A stretch of 64,000 nucleotides of DNA. It comes from Pontibacter mangrovi. Its GTDB lineage: Bacteria > Bacteroidota > Bacteroidia > Cytophagales > Hymenobacteraceae. The position numbers were made by a program, and so were the translations under genes. This document shows, in pieces, positions 17,526-29,208 of this stretch; within the stretch, counting starts at the first letter, position 1; every line of letters begins with the position of its first letter. The stretch covers positions 124,001 through 188,000 of the forward strand of contig NZ_VFRQ01000005.1 in NCBI RefSeq assembly GCF_006385705.1, in the 5' to 3' direction. Below the pieces are notes generated by a model. That model was not told the origin of the DNA. It saw nothing but the letters and a program-made list of their open reading frames with translations, and made no database searches.

Positions 17526-20138
17526 ATGAGAAAATTACCCGCTCTTTTCCTCTTGCTCTTGCTGTGCGGCGCTTCCTGGGCGCAGGTAAAACCCGTGCAG
17601 CTGGCCGACAGTCTTTTTTCGACGTACTACCACCAGCGCGCCACGCATTTCCGTAACCTGCCGCATACCCGGGGCGACATTATTTTTATCGGCAATAGCA
17701 TCAGCGACGGTGGGGAGTGGAGTGAGCTTTTTGCAGACCTGCGCGTGAAGAACCGCGGCATTAGCGGTGACACCTCGCCCGGTGTAGTGAACCGCATCGG
17801 GGAAGTGGCAGCACGCAAGCCAGCGAAGGTATTTCTGATGATTGGCACCAACGACCTGGTGCGCGGCATCTCACCTGATAGCCTCCTGCAGAACATCTTC
17901 TGGCTGTCTGGCTACCTGAAAGAGAAGAGCCCCGCAACCAAACTCTTTGTGCAGAGCATCCTGCCGGTAAACGACAGCTTTGGCAAGTTCAGTGGCCATA
18001 CCCGCAACGGGCAGGTTATACAGGAGGTGAACGCGGCACTGCAGGCTGCGGCTCCAACGCGTGGCTATACTTACCTCGACCTGCACACGCCTTTCTCAGA
18101 TGCCTCCGGCAAACTCAACGCCAGCTACACCAACGACGGGCTGCACCTGAACGGCGACGGTTATACTTTCTGGAAGCACCTGGTCTACGACGAAGTGTAC
18201 GGCTTACAGGAGAAGCCTTCTATCATCCCTAAGCCCCAGCAGCTGCAGTGGACGGGAGGGGCTTTCCCGCTTTACAAGAGCAAGACCATTGTGGTACAGG
18301 ATCCGGCACTGCAAAAAGAGGCGGAGCGGCTGAGAAGTATGCTGGCGGACAAAGGGCTGAAGGTGCGAATAAAAGAGAAGGCAGCGCCAGGCGAACCACA
18401 CATTGCCCTGGTGCTGGAGAAAACAGATGCACCCCGCCTGCAGGCAGAGGCTTATACTTTAGCTGTGACCAACGATAAGGTACAGCTGAAGGCGAACACG
18501 GCGCACGGCATCTTTAACGGCCTGCAGACCCTCGGTCAGCTGATGCGGGACGGGGCGGTTATTCCTGGCTGCGAGGTGCGCGACTGGCCGGCCTTTGGCT
18601 GGCGTGGCTACATGGTGGATGTGGGGCGCAACTACCAGTCAATGGAGATGCTAAAGGAGCAGATTGACGTGATGGCGCGGTACAAACTGAACGTCTTCCA
18701 CTTCCACCTAACCGAGGACATTGCCTGGCGGCTGGAGGTGCCCCGCTATCCGCAGCTAACCGCCCCGGAGCACATGGCACGCAACAAAGGCGCCTACTAC
18801 ACAGTGGCCGAAATGCAGGAGCTGATCCAGTACTGCAAAGACCGCTACATTACCTTGGTGCCGGAGATTGATATGCCGGGCCATAGCGCCGCCTTTACCC
18901 GGGCCATGAGCGTGGACATGCAGAGCGAAGAAGGGCTGACATATCTGAAAAACATACTCAACGACTTTTGCGACACCTATGATGTACCCTATGTGCATAT
19001 CGGAGGCGATGAAGTGAAGATCAACAACAAGGATTTTCTGCCGCAGGTAACGGCCTGGCTGCACGAGCGGGGCAAGAAAACCATAGGCTGGGACCCGGGC
19101 GGCAACCTGGACCGAGCCACCATTCGCCAGCTGTGGATGAAAGACGGTGCTACCAACCCTGATCATACTTACATCGAATCGCGCCACCTGTACCTCAACC
19201 ACATGGATCCTTTAGAGGCTGTGGCCACGATCTTTAGCCGGCAGTTTAGCGACCGCGTGGCAGGAGACAGCACCGTACTGGGCGCTACCCTTTGCCTCTG
19301 GCACGACCGCAACGTGCACCGGCAGGAGGACGTGCTTTTGATGAACCCCGTTTACCCCGGCATGCTGGCTTTTGCGGAGCGCAGCTGGCAAGGCGGTGGC
19401 CATGAGAAGTGGATCGCCAACATTCCGGCAGACCAGCCGGAGCGGGTGCAGGAATTCCGGGAGTTTGAGAACCGGCTGCTGGACCAACGGCAATCATACT
19501 TTCAGAACATGCCTTTTCCGTACGCGGCGCAGGCCGCTATGAACTGGAAGCTGTTCGGGCCTTACAAGAACAAAGGGGATATGACGGCCTCTTTTGCGCC
19601 GGAGAGAAAGTCTTTTAAAGGGAAGAAACCTGCGGCAGAGGCAGTAGGCGGCACGGTGGTGCTGCGGCACTTCTGGCATCCGCTGGTGGCGGGTGTGCTG
19701 GAGAAACCGGAGGAGAACACCACCTGGTACGCCACCAGCCGGTTCTGGAGCGATGTGGATACAACAGGCTTCTTCTGGGTCGGTTTTCAGAACCTGTCCA
19801 GGTCTTACAATTCTGACTCGCCCGCCGCAGGCACCTGGGACGACAGAGGAAGCGCTGTTTACCTGAACGGGCAGCTAATAGCGCCGCCGAGATGGAAGCG
19901 CCCCGGGCAAAAGGGGAATTCTGAAGTACCGCTGCTGGACGAAGGGTATGAGTTCCGGGCGCCTGTAGCTGCCCCGGTAAAGAAAGGCTGGAACACGGTG
20001 CTGGTGAAACTACCCGTCGGAAGCTTTAAGGGCAAAGACTGGCAAAATCCCCTGAAGTGGATGTTCACTTTTGTTCCCTCGGGAAGTGAAGCGGGGGCTG
20101 GAAATGAGCTTATAAAAGAGGAACAACTGGTTAATTAG
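17526..20138 (+). CDS. SGNH hydrolase + GH20 beta-N-acetylhexosaminidase fusion
   Basis: 870 residues. After a signal peptide (ending CGASWAQ), residues about 25-230 form a GDSL/SGNH esterase with FIGNSISDG, MIGTNDL and DGLHLNGDG. A GH20 small beta domain follows at about 235-355. The GH20 barrel covers about 360-650, with the catalytic pair in HIGGDEV (Asp495-Glu496) and VPEIDMPGHS. The last 220 residues are a beta-rich region I do not recognise (GFFWVGFQNLSRSY, DDRGSAVYLNG). One chain could deacetylate and then remove HexNAc, or remove O-acyl groups that block the hexosaminidase. It ends the sialic-acid operon. Confidence 0.88.
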   Translation: MRKLPALFLLLLLCGASWAQVKPVQLADSLFSTYYHQRATHFRNLPHTRGDIIFIGNSISDGGEWSELFADLRVKNRGISGDTSPGVVNRIGEVAARKPAKVFLMIGTNDLVRGISPDSLLQNIFWLSGYLKEKSPATKLFVQSILPVNDSFGKFSGHTRNGQVIQEVNAALQAAAPTRGYTYLDLHTPFSDASGKLNASYTNDGLHLNGDGYTFWKHLVYDEVYGLQEKPSIIPKPQQLQWTGGAFPLYKSKTIVVQDPALQKEAERLRSMLADKGLKVRIKEKAAPGEPHIALVLEKTDAPRLQAEAYTLAVTNDKVQLKANTAHGIFNGLQTLGQLMRDGAVIPGCEVRDWPAFGWRGYMVDVGRNYQSMEMLKEQIDVMARYKLNVFHFHLTEDIAWRLEVPRYPQLTAPEHMARNKGAYYTVAEMQELIQYCKDRYITLVPEIDMPGHSAAFTRAMSVDMQSEEGLTYLKNILNDFCDTYDVPYVHIGGDEVKINNKDFLPQVTAWLHERGKKTIGWDPGGNLDRATIRQLWMKDGATNPDHTYIESRHLYLNHMDPLEAVATIFSRQFSDRVAGDSTVLGATLCLWHDRNVHRQEDVLLMNPVYPGMLAFAERSWQGGGHEKWIANIPADQPERVQEFREFENRLLDQRQSYFQNMPFPYAAQAAMNWKLFGPYKNKGDMTASFAPERKSFKGKKPAAEAVGGTVVLRHFWHPLVAGVLEKPEENTTWYATSRFWSDVDTTGFFWVGFQNLSRSYNSDSPAAGTWDDRGSAVYLNGQLIAPPRWKRPGQKGNSEVPLLDEGYEFRAPVAAPVKKGWNTVLVKLPVGSFKGKDWQNPLKWMFTFVPSGSEAGAGNELIKEEQLVN

Positions 20139-20249
20139 TAGTATAAGCTGCAGGCTTTGCATATGTAGATGTTAGCGGCCCAATGTGGTAGTGAAGGTAT
20201 TTTTCCACTTCTGTATTATGCGGTCTGTTGCACGGTCTCTGAACGCGTT

Positions 20250-20273
20250 AATGTTTGCGTTTACGAAAACATT
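20250..20273. promoter_or_regulatory. candidate LacI-type operator, site 1
   Basis: A 24-bp imperfect palindrome with 10 of 12 base pairs symmetric, AATGTTT at one end and AAACATT at the other. It contains the 14-mer CGTTTACGAAAACA at 20258-20271, with a central CG. The 14-mer is related to those at 20450 and 54289. Central-CpG palindromes are typical of LacI-family operators. Confidence 0.5.
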
Positions 20274-20449
20274 GCGTAGTTTTCCTTCGCTACGGAACAA
20301 GGCTTTGGTGCGGCAGGCTTTGCTGTTGCCCCTTCTTTGCTTCATGTCCGGTCCGGATTCAAAAAGGGATCGGGAGCATTTCTCCTTGAGGAAAAAAAAA
20401 CACGGTCCTGGCATAGGATAAGGTTACACCGGTGGCAGAGAATGGTATG

Positions 20450-20463
20450 TGTTAACGAAAACG
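20450..20463. promoter_or_regulatory. candidate LacI-type operator, site 2
   Basis: TGTTAACGAAAACG, 46 bases before the GH27 ATG. It matches the site at 54289 over about 20 positions, extending into CAAGAT on the right. The position is suitable for repression of the GH27 promoter. Assignment to the LacI regulator at 56994 is inferred. Confidence 0.5.
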
Positions 20464-20509
20464 CAAGATTCGAGCCTGAGCTTTGAGAATCGTTTAAAAG
20501 AAGTATAAC

Positions 20510-21733
20510 ATGCGAACTTCCATATTTATTTTCCTAAGCCTTTGGCTGAGCGTTTTTTCGGCACAGGCCCAGGAAGTTTCCGCTGAGGGCAAGCAACTGG
20601 CTCCTACGCCGCCTATGGGCTGGATGACGTGGAACTTCTTTGCCGATAACATCCATGAGAAGGATATCCGGGAGATGGCTGACGCCATGGTGGCCTCGGG
20701 TATGGTAGAGGCTGGTTATAACTACATCTTCATCGACGACGGTTGGCAGGGCGGACGCGACAACCGCAACAATATCATCGCCGACCCGGAGAAGTTTCCC
20801 TCCGGCATCAAGGCTCTGGCCGACTATGTGCACAGCAAAGGCATCAAGCTGGGCATCTACTCCGATGCGGCGCAACTAACCTGCGCGGGCTATACGGCCA
20901 GCCTGGGCTTTGAGGAGCAGGACGCCAAAACCTTCGCCTCCTGGGACATCGACTACCTAAAGTATGACTACTGCCATGCGCCGAAGGACTCGGCCACAGC
21001 CGTGGAGCGCTATACTAAAATGAGCCAGGCCCTGCGCAAGAGCGGCCGCGACATCGTGTTCGGCATCTGCGAGTGGGGGCAGCGCAAGCCCTGGCATTGG
21101 GCCGCCGAGGCCGGAGGGCAGCTGTGGCGCACCACTTATGATGTGCGGGATAAGTGGAAGAACCTGAGTGGCCAGGAAAACGCCGAAGGCATCCTCGATA
21201 TCCTCGACATCAACGCCGAACTGCATGCCTACGCCGGCCCCGGCCGCTGGAACGATGCCGACATGCTGGTGGTGGGGCTATATGGCAAACCGGGCCCCTC
21301 GGGAGACTTAGGAGGAACTGGCATGACCGACACCGAGTACCAGAGCCAGATGAGTCTGTGGAGCATCATGGCCTCACCGCTGATTGCCACCAACGACATC
21401 CGGCACATGAACGAGGCGACCAAGCGCATCCTGCTCAACAAGGAGGTGATAGCCGTGAACCAAGACCCACTGGGCAAACAAGCCGAGCGCAAAGTGCATG
21501 ACGGAACCTGGGATGTGCTGGTAAAGCCGCTGCAGAATGGCGATGTAGCTGTGGCCATACTTAACCGCGGCGATGCGGCCAAGAACTATAGTATAAACTG
21601 GCCCAAACTGGGCCTCAGCGGCAGATACGAGGTGCGTGACCTGTGGGAGCACAAAACCATGGGCAAGGGCAAGGGCTGGAAAGGCCGCGTGCAAGCCCAC
21701 GAAACCAAGCTGTTCCGCCTCAGGAAGATCTGA
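20510..21733 (+). CDS. GH27 alpha-galactosidase / alpha-N-acetylgalactosaminidase
   Basis: 407 residues. Signal peptide (ending FSAQAQ), a GH27 (beta/alpha)8 barrel at about 30-310 and a C-terminal beta domain. The N-terminal signature is TPPMGWMTWNFF. The nucleophile is Asp153 in YLKYDYC and the acid/base is Asp211 in LWRTTYDVRD; the substrate loop RWNDADML is also present. The family cleaves terminal alpha-Gal or alpha-GalNAc. In a host-glycan locus both alpha-Gal caps and A/B-type antigens are possible targets, and the sequence alone does not decide. The last residues (RVQAHETKLFRL) are typical of the family. GH2 follows 71 bases later. Confidence 0.9.
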   Translation: MRTSIFIFLSLWLSVFSAQAQEVSAEGKQLAPTPPMGWMTWNFFADNIHEKDIREMADAMVASGMVEAGYNYIFIDDGWQGGRDNRNNIIADPEKFPSGIKALADYVHSKGIKLGIYSDAAQLTCAGYTASLGFEEQDAKTFASWDIDYLKYDYCHAPKDSATAVERYTKMSQALRKSGRDIVFGICEWGQRKPWHWAAEAGGQLWRTTYDVRDKWKNLSGQENAEGILDILDINAELHAYAGPGRWNDADMLVVGLYGKPGPSGDLGGTGMTDTEYQSQMSLWSIMASPLIATNDIRHMNEATKRILLNKEVIAVNQDPLGKQAERKVHDGTWDVLVKPLQNGDVAVAILNRGDAAKNYSINWPKLGLSGRYEVRDLWEHKTMGKGKGWKGRVQAHETKLFRLRKI

Positions 21734-21777
21734 AAGTATACACGATACTCGTTATGCAGGAAATCACCAAACCCTAA

Positions 21778-24933
<3,156 letters not shown>

Positions 24934-24949
24934 TTTAACTGAAGATTGT

Positions 24950-24987
24950 AGCGGAGCGGCAAAAAGAGCTTCTGATGCCGCTCCGCT
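24950..24987 (+). terminator. hairpin after GH2
   Basis: AGCGGAGCGGCA (24950-24961) pairs with TGCCGCTCCGCT (24976-24987), a perfect 12-bp stem with a 14-base loop. The downstream sequence is A+T-rich but has no run of T, so termination may be partial. Confidence 0.5.
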
Positions 24988-25076
24988 TGCATATAATTAC
25001 AAAGCATAAGTTGCGTCAGGGCAAAGTATGAAGCTTGGCCTTGGGATTATTTATACCTTAACAAACGTCCAAAAGT

Positions 25077-26339
25077 ATGCTGAGAAAACTGTTTCCTTGC
25101 CTGTTGCTTGTCGCGCTACTTGCTTGCCGCAGCCAGCCGATTAGCACTGTTTCCAGCACCGCGCCTGCGACAGGTAAAACGGCAGAGGTGGCAGAGCCTC
25201 CCAAAACACCGATTATGGGTTGGTCGAGCTGGAATAACTTTCGGGCCAACATCAACGAGGATATCATCAAGGAGCAGGCCGATTTCATGGTGTCGTCGGG
25301 GATGCAGGAGGCCGGTTATACTTATGTAAATATTGATGACGGTTTCTTTGGCGGCCGCGACGCAGAGGGAAGTATAGTGGCCCATCCGGAGCGGTTTCCG
25401 GGCGGCATGCGGGCCCTGAGCGACTATATTCACTCCAAAGGGTTGAAGGCAGGAATTTACTCCGATGCCGGCATCAACACTTGTGCCTCTTACTGGGACA
25501 AAGACACCGTGGGGGTGGGTATGGGCCTGTACGGGCACGATGCGCAGGACCTGCAACTGATGCTGCGGGAGTGGAACTACGACTTTATTAAAGTGGACTA
25601 TTGCGGCGGCGATTGGCTGGGGCTGGACGAGCAGACCCGCTACACGCAGATCGGAAATCTGATTCGTGAAATCCGGCCCGATGCAGTGTATAACGTGTGC
25701 CGCTGGAAGTTTCCGGGTGAGTGGGTGGTGCAGCTGGCAGACTCCTGGCGCATCTCCGGCGACATTGACAACACGTTTGGCTCCGTCATGCACATCGTGG
25801 ACCTGAACGCGGACCTGTGGAGACACGCCTCGCCGGGCCACGTGAACGACATGGACATGCTGCAGGTAGGGCGGGGCATGAGCTACGAGGAAGACAAAAC
25901 GCACTTCTCGATGTGGTGCATGATGAGCTCCCCATTGCTGGCCGGCAACGACCTGCGGCACATGAGCCCGGAGACCATCAGCATCCTGACAAACAAAGAG
26001 TTGATTGCCATTAACCAGGACAAGCTGGTATACCAGGCCCGCCGCCTGTTGGATAAAGGCGATTTGGAAGTATGGGCCAAGCCCCTGCAGCATACCATGA
26101 GCGGACAGGTGGCCGTGGCGCTGCTTAACAGGTCAAACAAGGCCGCCGCAGTTGCTTTTAACCCGGATTCTGTGGGGCTGCACGCTGCCAAAGGCTACAC
26201 GATGCGCGACCTGTGGGCGAAGAAAGATTTTGCAACTTCGACGGAAAAAGAAGTGAGCTTTGACGTGCCCCCGCATGGGGTGGTGGTGCTAAAGCTCGTG
26301 GGTGCTTCCCGGCCCTATAATGTGTTTCAGTATAAGTAA
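25077..26339 (+). CDS. GH27 alpha-galactosidase-family enzyme, lipoprotein
   Basis: 420 residues. Lipoprotein signal with Cys17 (VALLACRSQ) and a linker to about residue 40. The GH27 barrel has PIMGWSSWNNFRANI, nucleophile Asp174 in FIKVDYC and acid/base Asp229 in SWRISGD, plus HVNDMDML in place of the WNDPDML consensus. That last change lies in the substrate-binding loop and suggests a different specificity from the GH27 at 20510. Together they could serve alpha-Gal and alpha-GalNAc ends. The gene is the last of the GH27-GH2-GH27 block. Confidence 0.9.
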   Translation: MLRKLFPCLLLVALLACRSQPISTVSSTAPATGKTAEVAEPPKTPIMGWSSWNNFRANINEDIIKEQADFMVSSGMQEAGYTYVNIDDGFFGGRDAEGSIVAHPERFPGGMRALSDYIHSKGLKAGIYSDAGINTCASYWDKDTVGVGMGLYGHDAQDLQLMLREWNYDFIKVDYCGGDWLGLDEQTRYTQIGNLIREIRPDAVYNVCRWKFPGEWVVQLADSWRISGDIDNTFGSVMHIVDLNADLWRHASPGHVNDMDMLQVGRGMSYEEDKTHFSMWCMMSSPLLAGNDLRHMSPETISILTNKELIAINQDKLVYQARRLLDKGDLEVWAKPLQHTMSGQVAVALLNRSNKAAAVAFNPDSVGLHAAKGYTMRDLWAKKDFATSTEKEVSFDVPPHGVVVLKLVGASRPYNVFQYK

Positions 26340-26412
26340 GGCTGCTGAGGGTTTTGGACAAAGGACAGGAGACTTTTAGACAAAGGAGAGGGGGAAACTT
26401 TTACCTCTCTCT

Positions 26413-26514
26413 GTCATCTCGAATGAAAAGAGAGATCTATCGGGGATTCTACAGAGATCTCTCACAGCTAAGCTGGCTCTCCTCGGCTCTCGTCTCAAGA
26501 GTAATCGAGATGAC
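26413..26514. repeat. interspersed inverted repeat, GTCATCTCGA ... TCGAGATGAC
   Basis: A 102-base element with perfect 10-bp inverted ends (26413-26422 and 26505-26514) and a nested inverted repeat GAGAGATCT (26430-26438) / AGATCTCTC (26455-26463). It has no coding capacity. Its form matches dispersed intergenic repeats often seen in Cytophagales/Flavobacteria genomes, and it may be a MITE-like element. Confidence 0.65.
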
Positions 26515-26650
26515 GAAAAGCGGATGCTATCGAACTTGATCCCAGTCCTTGGCCCTCGCGGGCTTGGAGCGAGCCAAGCTAGAAATGAAACAACAGCCTA
26601 TGTAAGACTGAGGGTAATCGGCAGCTAGAAAGATCAGCTTGGTGCCAGTT

Positions 26651-26728
26651 GTAGGAAGCGGCGGCTATAGCGAGGCGCCCCGAAAGCCTTCGGGGCGCCA
26701 GAAAAGTATAAGGTATAGCTGAAGCAAG
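26651..26728. repeat. interspersed repeat with CCCCGAA/TTCGGGG hairpin, copy 1
   Basis: gaagcggcggc, then a perfect 11-bp stem GGCGCCCCGAA-agcc-TTCGGGGCGCC (26674-26699), then a tail containing AAGTATAAGGTATAGCT. A second copy with the same order (gaagcggcggc, hairpin, AAGTATAAAGTATAGCT) lies at 45111-45180. The remaining gap, 26729-26948, has a degraded REP-like palindrome near 26777 and several AAGTATA words, but no gene. Confidence 0.7.
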
Positions 26729-26948
26729 TATAAAAGTATAGCTGAAGTTTAAATTTGGCTCTGCGAGCCACTCTGATTACAAATCCGAGAATATGATAAA
26801 TCACGGTTTACAAACTCGCGCCAGCAATGGGGTAATGGAGGAGCGGCGGTAAAGAAAGTATTGTCAAAGTATAAAAGCATAAATCAGCAAGTATAAAAAT
26901 CCTGTTCATCCTGATTCAGACAAAGTATATAGTATAAACTCACTAAGT

Positions 26949-28886
26949 ATGAAGTATAAGTTTACCATTAAAGTATGGCGCTACACCCTGGCGGCCATTT
27001 TGTCCCTCATTACTTTTCAAACCCACGCCTCCGATACCCTGCATGTGGTAACGCACAACCGCCTGACGGTGGTAACCGACCCGAGCCAGGGCAATAACCG
27101 CTACAAAGCCTGGGGCGTGTTTCCGTCCAAAGGCGAGGACATCAGAAGTATAAAACTGAAGCTGCGCCTGGGCTGCCCCGACAGCATGCGCTGCGCCGAC
27201 TGGGACTACAAGGACCACATCACCATTCGCCGCACCGGTGGCAAAAAAGGCGAGTCGCAGGACTTGGAGATTGGCCGCATGCTGACGCCCTACGGCGGGG
27301 CCTTTGGCAAAGACTGGACCTTTGACTGGGAAGTGGACGTGACAGACTTCAGCCTGCTGCTGCGCGACAGCGTGGAGATAGAGTATAACCACACCGGCTG
27401 GGAGCCCAACGAAGACCGCGGCTGGACCGTAACGCTGGACTTTGAGGTCGTGAAAGGCAAGCCTGCCTGGGAGCCTATCTCTATCCAGAAGATCTACGAC
27501 GGCGCCTACCGCTACGGCGATTCGGCCAACACCATCGAGAAGGCCCTGAAGCCCACTACATTTAGAGCGGATAAAAACGCCGCCTTTGCCCGCTTGCGTG
27601 TGGTGCAGACCGGCCACGGTATGGACAAGCCCGACAACTGCGCCGAGTTCTGCAGCAAGTTCAGGGAAGTATACTTCGACCAAAAGCTGATAGACAGGAG
27701 AGACATCTGGAAGAAGTGCGGCGAGAACCCGCTCTACCCGCAGGCCGGTACCTGGGTGTACGACCGCGCCGACTGGTGCCCCGGCGATTTGATGCAGCCC
27801 GATCTGTTCGACCTGCCTGTAAAGCCCGGCGCCCAGCATACCGTGGACATCAACATGGAGGACTATACTTCCTCCGAGCCGAGCGCGGACGAGTACATCA
27901 CCGCCTACATTATCCAGTATAAAAAGCCTGCCGCCAAAAACGATGTGGCTATTACCGACATCATCCGCCCGTCGCTGAAGGACGCGCACCGCCGCCAGAA
28001 CCCGGCCAACGCGCATCCGCAGATCGTGGTCCGGAACATGGGCGCTGCGCCCGTTGCAAGTATGGCGATCAGTTACGGCACCAAAGGCTATAGCAAAAAG
28101 AAGTATACCTGGACCGGCAACCTGCAGCCGGCAGGCTACACCGTTATCGCCCTCCCCGGGGAGATAGAGAGCAGCGTAGGGCAGAACGTGTTTGAAGTGG
28201 AACTGCAGCGGCCAAACGGCAAGAAAGACAAGTATAGCGCCGACAACAAAATGGCCAGTACTTTCAGGGCCGCGCCGCGGCACGAGGGAACGATGGTCGT
28301 GTACCTGATGACAAACAACCAGCCGGAGCAGAACAGCTACGTGCTGAAGGACAGCGAAGGGAACATCGTCAAAGAGCGAGCCGCCGGAACCTTAAAGGCC
28401 AGTACCCTGTACCGCGATACCGTGCAACTAACGCAGGGCAAGTATGAGTTTCTGCTGGAAGATACCAGTGGAGATGGGCTGGAATTTTGGGCAAACCCAG
28501 AGGGCGGCAGAGGTAAAGTGCGCCTGCTGAACCGAAACGGTGCCATGCTCCAGGATTTTGAGTCGGATTTCGGCTCTTCGGTGCGCTATGCCTTTGAGGT
28601 AGGCACGCCTGTGGCGCCGGTTACAGACCAGACATCTTTCGGCCTGTACCCCACCCGCACCACCGACACCACCACTTTCGACTACTACGCCAACCTGCCG
28701 CACGACGTGCTGGTGCAGATCGTAACTGACCCGGGCGATGAGGTGGTGCTGGATCAGAAGTATAAACAAATAAAAGAAGGCACCTTTACCTACGACCTAA
28801 GCCACCGCCCCAAAGGCCGCTTTTACCTGAAAGTGTTTGTAGACGGGGAAGAGAAGTTTAAAAAACGCATCCGTCTGAAAGAGTAG
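26949..28886 (+). CDS. PNGase F-like N-glycanase with long C-terminal extension and T9SS-like tail
   Basis: 645 residues against about 350 for the Elizabethkingia precursor. Signal peptide at 1-28. Two PNGase F jelly-roll domains cover about 30-330, with the active-site region CADWDYKDHI (Asp86, matching PNGase F Asp60 by motif), followed by NHTGWEPN and a cysteine-rich DNCAEFCSKF segment. Residues about 340-540 are beta-rich and unassigned. The last 75 residues (GRFYLKVFVDGEEKFKKRIRL) resemble a type IX secretion sorting domain, so it is probably surface-exposed or secreted. It cleaves the GlcNAc-Asn bond of intact N-glycoproteins. This is the strongest indicator that N-glycans are the target. 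Confidence 0.88.
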   Translation: MKYKFTIKVWRYTLAAILSLITFQTHASDTLHVVTHNRLTVVTDPSQGNNRYKAWGVFPSKGEDIRSIKLKLRLGCPDSMRCADWDYKDHITIRRTGGKKGESQDLEIGRMLTPYGGAFGKDWTFDWEVDVTDFSLLLRDSVEIEYNHTGWEPNEDRGWTVTLDFEVVKGKPAWEPISIQKIYDGAYRYGDSANTIEKALKPTTFRADKNAAFARLRVVQTGHGMDKPDNCAEFCSKFREVYFDQKLIDRRDIWKKCGENPLYPQAGTWVYDRADWCPGDLMQPDLFDLPVKPGAQHTVDINMEDYTSSEPSADEYITAYIIQYKKPAAKNDVAITDIIRPSLKDAHRRQNPANAHPQIVVRNMGAAPVASMAISYGTKGYSKKKYTWTGNLQPAGYTVIALPGEIESSVGQNVFEVELQRPNGKKDKYSADNKMASTFRAAPRHEGTMVVYLMTNNQPEQNSYVLKDSEGNIVKERAAGTLKASTLYRDTVQLTQGKYEFLLEDTSGDGLEFWANPEGGRGKVRLLNRNGAMLQDFESDFGSSVRYAFEVGTPVAPVTDQTSFGLYPTRTTDTTTFDYYANLPHDVLVQIVTDPGDEVVLDQKYKQIKEGTFTYDLSHRPKGRFYLKVFVDGEEKFKKRIRLKE

Positions 28887-28904
28887 GAGGTTGCGTTTGC
28901 ACCT

Positions 28905-28946
28905 AACCCGCTGCCCGGCAGGAAGCTAGGCAGCGGGTTGTTTTTT
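28905..28946 (+). terminator. rho-independent terminator after PNGase F
   Basis: AACCCGCTGCC (28905-28915) pairs with GGCAGCGGGTT (28929-28939), followed by G and six T. This is a canonical intrinsic terminator and separates the PNGase gene from the ROK regulator. The following gap to 29208 contains the regulator's promoter elements and no gene. Confidence 0.88.
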
Positions 28947-29128
28947 GCAGATTCCGTACCTGAAAAAGCAAATCTAAGAACTAGCCTGAGCCTCTAAAAG
29001 TCCTGCCCATCCAGCTGCATCCGTCTTTTTACAGAGCAAGACATCTAAAAAGTACATGCTTTATAGCAATTCTCTGAAGGTGATCAATTACTCAAAGGCA
29101 TCAATACTTTTTAATTTTTTATCAAAAG

Positions 29129-29136
29129 TATTTTTG
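29129..29136 (+). promoter_or_regulatory. candidate Bacteroidota -7 box of the ROK gene
   Basis: TATTTTTG fits the Bacteroidota -7 consensus TAnnTTTG exactly and lies about 70 bases before the ROK start codon. A clear TTTG-type -33 box is not visible at the usual spacing, although the region is T-rich. Confidence 0.4.
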
Positions 29137-29178
29137 TTTAACAAAAAGTTCATCTACATTGGTAACAATTTCGTAAAG

Positions 29179-29195
29179 TAAACTTTAAAAGTTTA
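29179..29195. promoter_or_regulatory. candidate ROK operator (17-bp perfect palindrome)
   Basis: TAAACTTT-a-AAAGTTTA, a perfect A+T-rich palindrome 13 bases before the ROK start codon and just downstream of the candidate -7 box. The position suggests autoregulation, and read-through into susC-susD would extend it to PUL 2. Binding is inferred. Confidence 0.55.
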
Positions 29196-29208
29196 TAATA
29201 TTTACCCA

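Larger units (their letters stand above)
20139..20509. promoter_or_regulatory. 371-base gap before the GH27 gene: control region without a gene
   Basis: The short frames here have no family features. Two copies of a LacI-type motif lie in it (see 20250-20273 and 20450-20463). The size of the gap and the motifs suggest a separate promoter for the GH27-GH2-GH27 block. Confidence 0.5.

Noticed and set aside
20185..20421. Possible 78-residue protein in the gap before GH27
   Set aside because: No homology-like pattern, an A-run and basic residues at the end, and overlap with a candidate operator; treated as control region.
26943..28283. 446-codon minus-strand frame
   Set aside because: Antisense to the PNGase F-like gene; low-complexity Val/His/Gly-rich translation typical of a shadow.
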